Positions 15,880 to 24,494 are shown, counted from the first letter of the stretch. The stretch: 24,529 nucleotides of DNA from Anaerolineae bacterium (GCA_016929775.1 JAFGIE010000244.1:1-24529); one strand, 5' to 3'. Program-made: numbers and translations. The notes: generated by a model from the letters alone, not told the origin.

Positions 15880-16884
15880 GTGATCCCCAACCAGTGGTAC
15901 GTCGTGCTCGAGTCAAACCAGGTCAGGGACAAGCCGGTCGGCGTCACGCGCATGGGCGAAAAGCTCGTCTTTTGGCGCGACGGGGAGGGCACGCTGAGCT
16001 GCCTCCGCGACCGGTGCGTCCACCGTGGCGTGGCGCTCAGCAAGGGACGCGTGGTCAGCAGTGGGCGGCTGCAGTGTCCCTTCCACGGCTTTGAATATGA
16101 CGTCTCTGGGCGCGTGCGCGTGATCCCGGCGAACGGGCAGCGCGCCCCTGTGCCGGAACGCTTCCGCGTGCACGGCTATCCCACCCACGAGGCGCACGGC
16201 TGGATCTGGATCTGGTGGGGCGACGCGCCGCCCGCGGAGCTCGCGCCGCCCCGGTTCTTCGACGACCTCGACGACACGTTCCTCCACGCCACCGTGCGCG
16301 ATCCGTGGGACGCGCACTATTCGCGCGTCATCGAGAACCAGCTCGACGTCGTGCACCTGCCCTTCGTGCACGCCGACACGATCGGGCGCGGCTGCCGGAC
16401 GCTCGTCGAAGGGCCTGGGGTGCTGTGGCGCGGCGACGACATGTTCGACGTGTACGTCTACAACAAGGTCGACGACGGATCGACGCCCCGCAAGCCGGAC
16501 GAGGTGCCCGTGCCCCGTACCGACGTCGATTTCAAGCTCGAGTTCCTCTTCCCAAACCTGTGGGAGAACCACATCTCGGCGGACGTCCGCATCGTCGGCG
16601 CCTTTGTGCCCGTCGACGACGCGCACACGATCCTCTACCTCCGCTTCTACCAGCGCTTCCTCACGCTGCCGCTGCTCGGTCAACTGGTAACCCGGCTCGC
16701 CGCGCCGGCGAACCTGCGCATCGCCCACCAAGACCGACGCGTGGTCACCACTCAGGTGCCCAAGCGCTCAGGCCTGGTCAGCGGAGAGGTGCTGATCCAG
16801 GGCGATCGGCCGATCGTCGAGTACCGCCGCCGCAGGCAGGCGCTGATCGAGGCTGCCGGCGCGCGCCCGGGGAGCCAGACGTGA
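15880..16884 (+). CDS. Rieske non-heme iron oxygenase, alpha subunit
   Basis: Such enzymes hydroxylate or demethylate ring compounds using electrons passed through a Rieske cluster to a mononuclear iron. The 334-residue protein starts at GTG 15880, six bases after GGAGGAG. The Rieske domain (about 4-105) has C46-x-H48 and C66-x2-H69. The catalytic domain has ENQLDVVHLPFVH with D156, H159 and H164, the typical bridging Asp and the two iron His. Membership looks closest to the single-component group that includes pheophorbide a and chlorophyllide oxygenases and various demethylases. No ferredoxin, reductase or beta subunit is adjacent. The stop overlaps the start of the transporter downstream (GTGA), hinting that substrate or product is transported. 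Substrate unknown. Confidence 0.9.
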   Translation: MIPNQWYVVLESNQVRDKPVGVTRMGEKLVFWRDGEGTLSCLRDRCVHRGVALSKGRVVSSGRLQCPFHGFEYDVSGRVRVIPANGQRAPVPERFRVHGYPTHEAHGWIWIWWGDAPPAELAPPRFFDDLDDTFLHATVRDPWDAHYSRVIENQLDVVHLPFVHADTIGRGCRTLVEGPGVLWRGDDMFDVYVYNKVDDGSTPRKPDEVPVPRTDVDFKLEFLFPNLWENHISADVRIVGAFVPVDDAHTILYLRFYQRFLTLPLLGQLVTRLAAPANLRIAHQDRRVVTTQVPKRSGLVSGEVLIQGDRPIVEYRRRRQALIEAAGARPGSQT

Positions 16885-18101
16885 ACAGACGACTCGCCCT
16901 GATCTTGGGGTATGTCTTTGTCGACGTACTGGGCTTCAGCCTGATCCTGCCCCTGCTGCCCTTCTATGCCCAGAGCTTCCAAGCGAGCCCGACGCTGGTC
17001 GGTCTCTTGCTCAGCGCCAACGCCGTGACCCAGGCGATCGGCGCCCCGCTGATCGGGCGCCTCTCGGACCGCTACGGGCGCCGTCCCATGATCATGCTCA
17101 GCCTGGCGGGGACGCTGGGCAGCTTTCTCATGCTCGGCTTTGCCAACTCGCTGGCGATGCTCTACCTCAGCCGCGTGCTCGACGGTTTCCTCGGCGGGAA
17201 CATCTCGCTGGCGCAGGCGTACATCGCCGACATCACCGACGACAGGTCACGTGCGCGGGGCCTGGGCCTGATCGGCGCGGCGTTCGGGGTCGGCTTTATC
17301 TTTGGACCCGCGATCGGCGGCACGCTCAGCGCTGGCGGCAACTATGCGCTGCCGGCGTTCATCGCCGCCGCCCTGTCGGCGATCAACCTGCTGGGCGTGC
17401 TGTTCCTGCTGCCGGAGTCGCTGCCCGCCAAAGAGCGCGCCGCCCGGTCGCACAGCCCGGCGACTGCCGTCTCTGCGCGTGCCCTGTGGCAGGCGCTGCG
17501 CAGGCCTTGCGTGGGCCCCCTGCTCAGCTACCGCGTCCTCTTTGGACTGGCGTTCACGATGTTCCAGACCGTCTTTGCCCTGTATGCCTCGCGGCGACTG
17601 GGCCTGGACGCGCAAGGCACCAGCTACATTCTGGCCTACGTGGGCATCCTGATCGTCCTCGTCCAGGGAGGCGGCATCGCGCTCCTCACCCGTCGGTTCG
17701 GCGACAAGCAGCTGGTCATGGGAGGGACGATCGTGCTCGCACTTTCGCTACTCGCCTGGGCGCTCGCTCCCACCTTGTGGGTCCTGCTCGTCGTCCTGGC
17801 GCCGCTCGCCCTCTCTGCGGGCGTGACCAACGTGGTCAGCAACAGCGCCCTGACCAAGTCGGTCCGCCCTGAAGAAGTAGGCGGCACCCTGGGGCTCTCG
17901 GCGGCGATCGGGAGCATGACCCAGGTCGTCTCCCCCCTCCTCGGGGGACTGCTGATCGATGGACTGGGCAGCGCTGCGCCTGGCGTCTTGGGCGCGCTGA
18001 TCGTGGGTGCGCTCGTCCCCTTTGTGTGGCGCCGCATCCTGACCGTGCCGGATGCGCCATGCCCGGCGCAGGTCGCAGCCATGCCTGGACCTGGGCGATA
18101 G
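16881..18101 (+). CDS. MFS transporter, DHA1/TetA-like
   Basis: The 406-residue protein has twelve predicted membrane helices. The loop 2-3 signature [11 protein letters not shown] of the major facilitator superfamily is at about 57-67, and the fifth-helix motif reads [16 protein letters not shown], as in the drug/proton antiporter group that includes TetA. The start is GTG 16881 within a 4-base overlap with the oxygenase stop, with GGGGAG (16869-16874) upstream. By family it would export a small organic compound by proton antiport. Co-translation with the Rieske oxygenase suggests that both handle one compound, but the sequence does not say which. Confidence 0.88.
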   Translation: MNRRLALILGYVFVDVLGFSLILPLLPFYAQSFQASPTLVGLLLSANAVTQAIGAPLIGRLSDRYGRRPMIMLSLAGTLGSFLMLGFANSLAMLYLSRVLDGFLGGNISLAQAYIADITDDRSRARGLGLIGAAFGVGFIFGPAIGGTLSAGGNYALPAFIAAALSAINLLGVLFLLPESLPAKERAARSHSPATAVSARALWQALRRPCVGPLLSYRVLFGLAFTMFQTVFALYASRRLGLDAQGTSYILAYVGILIVLVQGGGIALLTRRFGDKQLVMGGTIVLALSLLAWALAPTLWVLLVVLAPLALSAGVTNVVSNSALTKSVRPEEVGGTLGLSAAIGSMTQVVSPLLGGLLIDGLGSAAPGVLGALIVGALVPFVWRRILTVPDAPCPAQVAAMPGPGR

Positions 18102-18128
18102 GCGAGCGGAAGCAGGGGAATCGCACGC

Positions 18129-18157
18129 TTGGAGAAGCGACCAGACGCGCGTATAAT
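18129..18157 (+). promoter_or_regulatory. Sigma-70-type promoter of the carotenoid operon
   Basis: TTGGAG (18129-18134), a 17-base spacer and a perfect TATAAT (18152-18157). Predicted start near 18164 with a leader of about 66 nt before crtI at 18230. Confidence 0.75.
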
Positions 18158-18162
18158 ACGCG
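18148..18162 (+). promoter_or_regulatory. Perfect palindrome centred on the crtI -10 box: candidate operator
   Basis: CGCGTATAATACGCG is a perfect 15-base palindrome (7-bp arms around one A) that contains the whole -10 hexamer. A protein bound here would block polymerase directly. Carotenoid genes of many bacteria are controlled by light-responsive MerR-family repressors (CarH/LitR) that bind at the promoter; no such gene is in this window, so the regulator is unknown. Confidence 0.5.
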
Positions 18163-18229
18163 TGCGCCAGAGAAGCAGCGACGCGCCCGACACAGCAGGC
18201 GCGTGGAGAGAGCAGAAGGAGAGCGCAGA

Positions 18230-19717
<1,488 letters not shown>

Positions 19718-19752
19718 GGAAGCCGCGTAGACCAGACCGAGAAGGAACCGAC

Positions 19753-20718
19753 TTGACCACTCCAACCGTCCCGTGGGAGCGCCGGCTGTTCGCACTCGCC
19801 CATGCCCCCACACAGCAGAGCGAGGCCCACGTCGCAGTCGACGCGGACTATGACACGCTGCGGCGCGCCTACGCCTACTGCAGCCAAGTGACGCGCGAGC
19901 ACAGCAAGACTTTCCACATGGCATCCGCGCTCTTGCCGGCGGAGAAGCGGCGCGCCGTGCGCGCGCTGTACGCCTTTTGCCGGACGACAGATGACCTTGT
20001 CGACCGCTCTGGCGGCGATCCGCTGTCAGACTTGGAGCGCTGGCGCGAGCAGGCGTTGGGTGCGCCCACCGCCGACGACCCGGTCGTGCTGGCGTGGGCA
20101 GACACGATCGCTCGCTACCAGATCCCGACCCTGTACGCTCACCAGCTGATCGACGGCGTCGCCCGCGACATCACGGTCCGGCGTTACGGCGCCTTCGAGC
20201 AACTCGCCGAGTATGCGTATGGCGTCGCCTCTACCGTGGGGCTGATGTCGATGCACATCGTCGGCTATGACGGGCCGCACGCCATTCCCTATGCCGTCAA
20301 GCTCGGGGTCGCGCTGCAGCTGACCAACATCCTGCGCGACATCCACGAGGACTGGACCAACGATCGTCTCTACCTGCCGCTGGACGAGCTCGAACGGTTC
20401 GGGCTGAGCGAGGCCGATGTCGCCGCGCGACGCCTGACCGATCGCTGGCGCGCCTTTGTCGACTTTCAGATCGCGCGCAACCACAAGCTCTACGAAGAGG
20501 CGCTGCCCGGCATCGCGCTCCTCCATCGCGACGGGCGCTTTGCGATCCGCGCCGCTGCCGAGCTGTACCGCGGCATCCTCGACGACATCCACGCCCACCA
20601 GGGCGACGTGTTCAGCCGCCGCGCACACGTCACGACGTGGGGCAAGCTGCGCCGCCTGCCCGGCATCTGGTGGCGCGCACAGCGCAGTTCTGCGCCCGCC
20701 AAGAGGGAGAGCACGTGA
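19753..20718 (+). CDS. crtB: Phytoene synthase CrtB
   Basis: CrtB condenses two geranylgeranyl diphosphates to phytoene, the first committed step of C40 carotenoids. The 321-residue protein shows both Asp-rich magnesium-binding motifs, DDLVD (80-84) and DIHED (196-200, in NILRDIHED), with the usual SKTF and ALYAFCRTTDD context. Start is TTG 19753, six bases after GAAGGA (19741-19746); the TTG and the unconserved first 30 residues leave some doubt about the exact start. The gene ends in a 4-base overlap (GTGA) with the DUF523-DUF1722 gene. No crtE (prenyl transferase), cyclase or ketolase lies in the window, so the final pigment is unknown. Confidence 0.94.
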   Translation: MTTPTVPWERRLFALAHAPTQQSEAHVAVDADYDTLRRAYAYCSQVTREHSKTFHMASALLPAEKRRAVRALYAFCRTTDDLVDRSGGDPLSDLERWREQALGAPTADDPVVLAWADTIARYQIPTLYAHQLIDGVARDITVRRYGAFEQLAEYAYGVASTVGLMSMHIVGYDGPHAIPYAVKLGVALQLTNILRDIHEDWTNDRLYLPLDELERFGLSEADVAARRLTDRWRAFVDFQIARNHKLYEEALPGIALLHRDGRFAIRAAAELYRGILDDIHAHQGDVFSRRAHVTTWGKLRRLPGIWWRAQRSSAPAKREST

Positions 20719-21695
20719 CAAACGATGACCGCACTGCCCACATGGGGCCGACGATCCGGCTCGGGATCAGCGCCTGCCTGCTCGGACAGCCAGTGCGCTA
20801 CGATGGCGGGCACAAGCGTGACCCCTTCCTAGTCAACGAACTGGGGCGCTACGTCGAGTGGGTGCCCGTCTGCCCCGAGGTCGAGGTTGGCCTTCCCACT
20901 CCGCGCGAGTCCATGCGCCTGGTCGGCGACCCAGAGAACCCCAGGCTGGTCGCGCCCAAGTCCGGGACCGACTATACGGAGCGCATGGCGGACTGGGCCC
21001 GCAGGCGGAGCGAGGAACTGGCTGCCGACGACCTGCACGGATTCGTGTTCAAGAAAGACTCGCCCAGCTCTGGGCTCTTCCGCGTCCGGGTCTACGGCGA
21101 GGGCGGCATGCCGCAGCGCACAGGGATGGGCATGTTTCCCCGTGCGTTCACGCGCCGCTTCCCGCTCCTCCCGGTCGAAGAGGAAGGGCGCCTGCACGAC
21201 GCGCGCTTGCGCGAGAACTTTATCGACCGCATCTTTGCGTACAGCCGCTGGACCGGCATGTTGCAGCACGACGGTTCGCCGCGCGGGCTAGTCACGTTTC
21301 ACACTGCGCACAAGATGACGTTTATGGCGCACAGCCCGGCGCATTACCGCCAGATGGGACGCCTGGTCGCCCAGGCGGGCGCCGCGCCGTGGGACGAGCT
21401 TACGGCGCAGTACGCCGCCCTGGTGATGGAGGGCATGGCGGTGCTCGCCACGCCAGGCAGGCACGTCAACGTCCTCCAGCACCTGATGGGCTTTCTGAAG
21501 GACAGCCTGAGCGCCGCGGACAAGGCCGAGTTGTTGGACCTCATGGACCAGTACCGGCGCGGGCTCTTGCCCTTGATCGTGCCCGTCACCCTGCTCAAGC
21601 ACCACCTGTCCCGCCATCCTGTGCCCGAGTGGGTGGACCAGCAGGTATATCTCAACCCGTATCCCAAGGAGCTGATGCTGCGCAACCACGTGTAG
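20715..21695 (+). CDS. DUF523-DUF1722 fusion protein (YbgA-type)
   Basis: The start is GTG 20715, overlapping the crtB stop, with AGAGGGAG five bases upstream. The 326-residue protein joins DUF523 (about 14-160: ISACLLGQPVRYDGGHKRD, VPVCPEVEVGLPTPRE) to DUF1722 (about 185-326, ending NPYPKELMLRNHV), the layout of E. coli YbgA. DUF523 includes TudS, a 4Fe-4S thiouracil desulfidase whose cluster uses three cysteines. Here C21 and C53 remain, but the third site, usually SPSCG, reads SPSSG (S119). A cluster-dependent role is therefore uncertain unless this is a known subfamily variant. Relatives often lie beside photolyase genes; here the neighbours are carotenoid genes. Co-translated with crtB. 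Confidence 0.88.
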   Translation: MTNDDRTAHMGPTIRLGISACLLGQPVRYDGGHKRDPFLVNELGRYVEWVPVCPEVEVGLPTPRESMRLVGDPENPRLVAPKSGTDYTERMADWARRRSEELAADDLHGFVFKKDSPSSGLFRVRVYGEGGMPQRTGMGMFPRAFTRRFPLLPVEEEGRLHDARLRENFIDRIFAYSRWTGMLQHDGSPRGLVTFHTAHKMTFMAHSPAHYRQMGRLVAQAGAAPWDELTAQYAALVMEGMAVLATPGRHVNVLQHLMGFLKDSLSAADKAELLDLMDQYRRGLLPLIVPVTLLKHHLSRHPVPEWVDQQVYLNPYPKELMLRNHV

Positions 21696-21700
21696 GGCTG
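21601..21700 (+). repeat. Direct repeat, copy 1 (3' end of the DUF523-DUF1722 gene)
   Basis: These 100 bases match 22211-22310 without gaps at 89 of 100 positions, and 66 of the last 70 are identical. The match ends within bases of the stop codon. Copy 2 lies 610 bases downstream, and the two flank the DUF4258/YgiT segment. Confidence 0.85.
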
Positions 21701-21738
21701 GCTCCATCGCTTCGGCTAGCCGTCGGCGTGTGGGTTGG

Positions 21739-21767
21739 TTGACAGCAGATCAACGTGGGTCCATAAT
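21739..21767 (+). promoter_or_regulatory. Sigma-70-type promoter before the DUF4258/YgiT segment
   Basis: Perfect TTGACA (21739-21744), a 17-base spacer and CATAAT (21762-21767). Predicted start near 21774. It overlaps the upstream part of the frame that leads into the DUF4258 remnant, so promoter and remnant seem to have been joined by rearrangement, or the promoter arose in old coding DNA. Confidence 0.7.
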
Positions 21768-21807
21768 AGCGGCAGTGAGTCTGGGCGGAGACAGGCGGCA
21801 TCCGTCG

Positions 21808-21906
21808 ATGGAGAATGCGCTTTCGGGCTTGCCTGTCACAATCATCACGGTGTACGAGCCACATCCGCCGAAATGGATCACGCCCACCGAACGAGGAGGT
21901 AGTTGA
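21808..21906 (+). pseudogene. C-terminal remnant of a DUF4258 toxin-like gene
   Basis: The frame from ATG 21808 gives 32 residues containing LPVTIITVYEPHPPKW. The ITVYEP-x-P-x-x-W ending is the hallmark of DUF4258 proteins, which are usually encoded just before a YgiT-type zinc-finger antitoxin, exactly as here (next ATG after 2 bases, its binding site inside this frame). A full family member is about 80-100 residues, with basic and His-containing N-terminal helices; those are missing. The open frame continues upstream to about 21748 but across the promoter and without family resemblance. The start could also be GTG 21775. Most likely a truncated, inactive toxin-like gene. Confidence 0.6.
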
Positions 21907-21908
21907 CG

Positions 21909-22148
21909 ATGAAATGCATCGTTCAGGGCTGTCCCGGCGAGATGGAAGAACGCCGGATCGTGCATACTTTTGTCCGTGGCGGAAATCCGATCGTGGTGGA
22001 GGATCTGCCAGCTTGGGTGTGCCCAGTATGCGGCTACACAGTGCTGGATCTTGAGGTGCTTGACAGTCTCTTTGCCTTTGACCCGGAGACAGAAGAACCG
22101 GTGCGACAAGCACCCGTGTTTCGACTGTCGCTGACCCCAACACCTTAG
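21909..22148 (+). CDS. YgiT-type zinc-finger protein (MqsA N-domain-like antitoxin)
   Basis: ATG 21909 lies eight bases after GAGGAGG (21894-21900). The 79-residue protein has C3 and C8 near the start and C38/C41 in WVCPVCGY, the zinc knuckle of the YgiT/MqsA N-terminal domain. The first pair is C-x4-C instead of the usual C-x2-C. There is no helix-turn-helix, as in MqsA, so this is the short form that normally pairs with a DUF4258 protein. Its partner here is only a fragment, making this an orphan antitoxin-like gene, perhaps kept as a regulator or in decay. A strong promoter lies upstream. Function in a toxin-antitoxin pair is inferred from family and order. Confidence 0.75.
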   Translation: MKCIVQGCPGEMEERRIVHTFVRGGNPIVVEDLPAWVCPVCGYTVLDLEVLDSLFAFDPETEEPVRQAPVFRLSLTPTP

Positions 22149-22158
22149 CGTCGCCGTA

Positions 22159-22305
22159 GACTGCCGGCAGGGGCTGGCCCCAGTCAGCCTGCCTTTGAGG
22201 CTCTTGGAGCAGCACCTGTCCCGCCGCCCGGTTCCTGCGTGGGTGGACCAGCAGGTGTATCGGAACCCGTATCCCAAGGAGCTGATCCTGCGCAACCACG
22301 TGTAG
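22159..22305 (+). pseudogene. Remnant of a second DUF1722 C-terminus
   Basis: Read in the frame ending at TAG 22303-22305, this stretch encodes 48 residues, of which I count 33 identical to the end of the protein encoded at 20715-21695 (shared: WVDQQVY-x-NPYPKEL-x-LRNHV). It has no start codon context or binding site and begins 10 bases after the YgiT-type stop. It is thus the tail of a diverged paralogue whose front part is gone, or a partial duplication. The substitutions mostly keep the family pattern (for example RQGLAPV), which suggests that the lost gene was once functional rather than a fresh copy. Confidence 0.8.
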
Positions 22306-22310
22306 GGCTG
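22211..22310 (+). repeat. Direct repeat, copy 2
   Basis: Downstream partner of the repeat at 21601-21700 (89 of 100 bases identical, no gaps). Similarity stops at GGGCTG just after the stop codon in both copies and fades upstream. Confidence 0.85.
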
Positions 22311-22363
22311 CCCGGCACTGCGCGACGAGAGTACGCCGTCCATACACCAACAGGAGAGAGAAC

Positions 22364-22603
22364 ATGGCAAGCGTGAAAGACACGGTGCTCGACCTCGTCC
22401 GCTCGCAGGTTCTGCCGGGAAGGCAGATCGACGATCGCACCTCCCTGTACAGCCTCGGGGCCAATTCCCTGACCATGGTCTCAGTCAAGAGCTCCCTCGA
22501 GGCACTCTACAAGATACGGATCCCGGACGAGGTAGCTACCGCCGAGGCGTTTCGCTCGGTCGAGAGCATCGTGCAGCTCCTCGACAAGCTGGGCGTGAGA
22601 TAA
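22364..22603 (+). CDS. Acyl/peptidyl carrier protein, stand-alone
   Basis: The 79-residue protein is a four-helix carrier domain. The phosphopantetheine attachment serine is S35 in LGANSLTMV, where most carriers have a D-S-L; the Asp is replaced by Asn. The following helix (VSVKSSLEALYKIRIPDE) resembles carriers of secondary metabolism more than the fatty-acid AcpP. ATG 22364 follows CAGGAGAG. It is followed 12 bases later by an Sfp-type transferase that would load its arm. No ketosynthase, adenylation or condensation gene is in the window, so what it carries is unknown. No promoter is evident in the 58 bases upstream of it; transcription may come from 21739. Confidence 0.88.
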   Translation: MASVKDTVLDLVRSQVLPGRQIDDRTSLYSLGANSLTMVSVKSSLEALYKIRIPDEVATAEAFRSVESIVQLLDKLGVR

Positions 22604-22615
22604 GCCGGCGCCACT

Positions 22616-23446
22616 GTGACGAGGCTTCCCCGCTCCACGGCAGTGCCAGGCGCTGCGCCGACCGCTCGGGCACGGGCGGACCTTCGCTGGCGCCGTCCGC
22701 CGCCCGTCCCGCCCCTTTGCCGGGACGAGGTGCACGTGTGGCGCATTCCGCTCGACGTGCCGCAGGATGTCGTCGCAGGACTAGCTATGCTCCTGTCTGA
22801 GGAAGAACAGGCTCGGGCAGAGCAGATGCAGTGCGCCGATGCGCAGAGGCAGTTCGTGGTATCGCACGGCGCACTGCGGGACATCCTGGGTCGCTACCCG
22901 GGCCTGGACAGCCCAGAGCAGATTCGCTTCGCCGCAGGAGCGCGGGGAAAGCCCTTCCTGTTATCGCGTGTTGGCGCGCCGGCAATCGGCTTCAACCTGT
23001 CCCACAGCGAGGCGTTTGCACTGTGCGCCGTGACAGCGGGGCGCGACGTCGGCGTCGACGTAGAGCGGATCCGTCCCGTGCCGGCTTGGCGCGAGATCGC
23101 GGCGCGCTACTTTGCCGATCGCGAGCGCGCGCTGTTGCTTGCCTTGTCCGGTGCGCCTGCCCTTGAGGCGTTCCTGCGCGGCTGGACGCGTAAGGAAGCG
23201 TATACCAAGGCGTTGGGCGAGGGCGTGTCTCAGCGCTGGACGGGCTTTAGCATCTCCCTGACGCCCGCTGCGGCGGAGGATGTGCTCCGCAGCGAGCCGG
23301 AAGAGGAGGGCTGGTTCACGATCTGCCCCCTGGAGCCAGGGCCTGGGTATGTCGCTGCCCTCGCTGCCCGAGGCACGAGTTGGCGCCTGTCCTGCTGGCA
23401 GTGGCGCTGGACAGGCAACCGCACAACCGCATACGAGCCGGTTTGA
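22616..23446 (+). CDS. 4'-phosphopantetheinyl transferase, Sfp type
   Basis: It moves the phosphopantetheine arm of CoA to a carrier-protein serine. The 276-residue protein carries the three Sfp signatures: FNLSHSEAFALCAV (from 126), GVDVERI with D148 and E150 (magnesium), and WTRKEAYTKALG with K193, E194 and K198. The N-terminal 35 residues are Arg/Pro-rich and unconserved, so the real start may lie a little downstream; GTG 22616 has no clear binding site and is probably reached by coupling to the carrier gene 12 bases before it. The adjacent carrier protein is the obvious substrate. Assignment secure. Confidence 0.92.
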   Translation: MTRLPRSTAVPGAAPTARARADLRWRRPPPVPPLCRDEVHVWRIPLDVPQDVVAGLAMLLSEEEQARAEQMQCADAQRQFVVSHGALRDILGRYPGLDSPEQIRFAAGARGKPFLLSRVGAPAIGFNLSHSEAFALCAVTAGRDVGVDVERIRPVPAWREIAARYFADRERALLLALSGAPALEAFLRGWTRKEAYTKALGEGVSQRWTGFSISLTPAAAEDVLRSEPEEEGWFTICPLEPGPGYVAALAARGTSWRLSCWQWRWTGNRTTAYEPV

Positions 23447-23480
23447 CCAGTGATCCGCACGCATAGACTGGAGAGTCCGC

Positions 23481-24365
23481 ATGAACAAGACAGATCGTAA
23501 CGCATTGATCTCCCTGCCGATCGTCGTTCTGATCGCCCTGGGCGTGGCCTGGGCGGGCAGCCAGGGCGGCGCCGCCTTCCTGGGCATCCCCGTCTATGCC
23601 CTGGCGGTCGGGATCATCTTCTTGGTCCAGTGGGTGGCCTTTGTCCCCGCCTACCTCCGCCAGACCGAGCGCTTCTTCGACCTGACCGGCAGCCTGACCT
23701 ACATCTCGGTCACGGTGCTCGCCCTGCTGGCGAGCCCGGTCGTCGATGGGCGATCGGTCCTGGTGCTCGTCTTGGTGCTGATCTGGGCGGGGCGGCTGGG
23801 CACCTTCCTGGTCCGCCGCGTCCACCGGGCGGGCAAGGACGCTCGCTTTGACGAGATCAAGCCCTCGTTCGCCCGCTTCCTCCAGACATGGACGCTGCAG
23901 GGACTGTGGGTCACGTTGACCCTCGCCGCCGCGCTGGCGGCGATCACGACCACCTACCGCAAGCCGCTGGGATGGCCCGCCCTGATCGGCGCTGCCGTCT
24001 GGGCGCTCGGGTTCGCGATCGAGGCAACCGCCGACGTCCAAAAGAGCCGCTTCCGCCGCGACCCCGAGAACCGGGACCAGTTCATCCACACCGGGCTCTG
24101 GGCCTGGTCCCGCCATCCCAACTACTTTGGCGAGATCGTGCTCTGGGTCGGCATGGCGATCATTGCCGTGCCGGTCCTGCGGGGCTGGCAGTGGGTGACC
24201 CTGATCTCGCCGCTCTTTGTCGCCCTGCTGCTGACTCGGATCAGCGGCGTTCCCATGCTGGAGAAACGCGCCGACGACAAGTGGGGCGGTCAAGCGGACT
24301 ATGAGGCCTACAAGACGCGCACCCCGGTGCTGATCCCGTGGCCTCGCTTCTCCTCCAGGCGCTAG
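23481..24365 (+). CDS. DUF1295 membrane protein (steroid 5-alpha-reductase-like)
   Basis: The 294-residue protein has about seven membrane helices. The C-terminal part carries the family signature: DVQKSRFRRDPENRDQFIHTGLWAWSRHPNYFGE, ending near residue 220, with the SRHPNYFGE core shared with isoprenylcysteine methyltransferases and sterol reductases. The last helices are followed by YEAYKTRTPVLIPWP. The reaction is not known for most members; reduction or methylation of a lipid is likely. ATG 23481 has CTGGAGAG upstream and starts 34 bases after the transferase stop, so it may be part of the same transcript. Related genes often occur in light- and stress-linked sets elsewhere. Confidence 0.87.
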   Translation: MNKTDRNALISLPIVVLIALGVAWAGSQGGAAFLGIPVYALAVGIIFLVQWVAFVPAYLRQTERFFDLTGSLTYISVTVLALLASPVVDGRSVLVLVLVLIWAGRLGTFLVRRVHRAGKDARFDEIKPSFARFLQTWTLQGLWVTLTLAAALAAITTTYRKPLGWPALIGAAVWALGFAIEATADVQKSRFRRDPENRDQFIHTGLWAWSRHPNYFGEIVLWVGMAIIAVPVLRGWQWVTLISPLFVALLLTRISGVPMLEKRADDKWGGQADYEAYKTRTPVLIPWPRFSSRR

Positions 24366-24458
24366 AGAGACTGGGCCCAGCGCTCCTGTCCGCAAGGCGA
24401 CGCCGCAGTCTCCCGTTCCTCGAGACGACGCGTTGTCTGCGTGGACTGCACCTGCAGA

Positions 24459-24487
24459 TTGCCGTTTGCACGAATCTAGTGTACCAT
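24459..24487 (+). promoter_or_regulatory. Possible promoter facing out of the window
   Basis: TTGCCG (24459-24464), a 17-base spacer and TACCAT (24482-24487). The remainder of 24366-24529 holds no gene; a following gene would start beyond the window. Confidence 0.4.
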
Positions 24488-24494
24488 GATGGTA
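24482..24494 (+). promoter_or_regulatory. Palindrome overlapping the outgoing -10 box
   Basis: TACCATGATGGTA is a perfect 13-base palindrome (6-bp arms around G) whose left arm is the -10 hexamer. It is a candidate repressor site by position, similar in design to that before crtI but different in sequence. Confidence 0.4.

Noticed and set aside
24371..24380. CTGGGCCCAG palindrome after the DUF1295 gene as a terminator
   Set aside because: Ten-base self-complementary GC word with no loop room and no T run.
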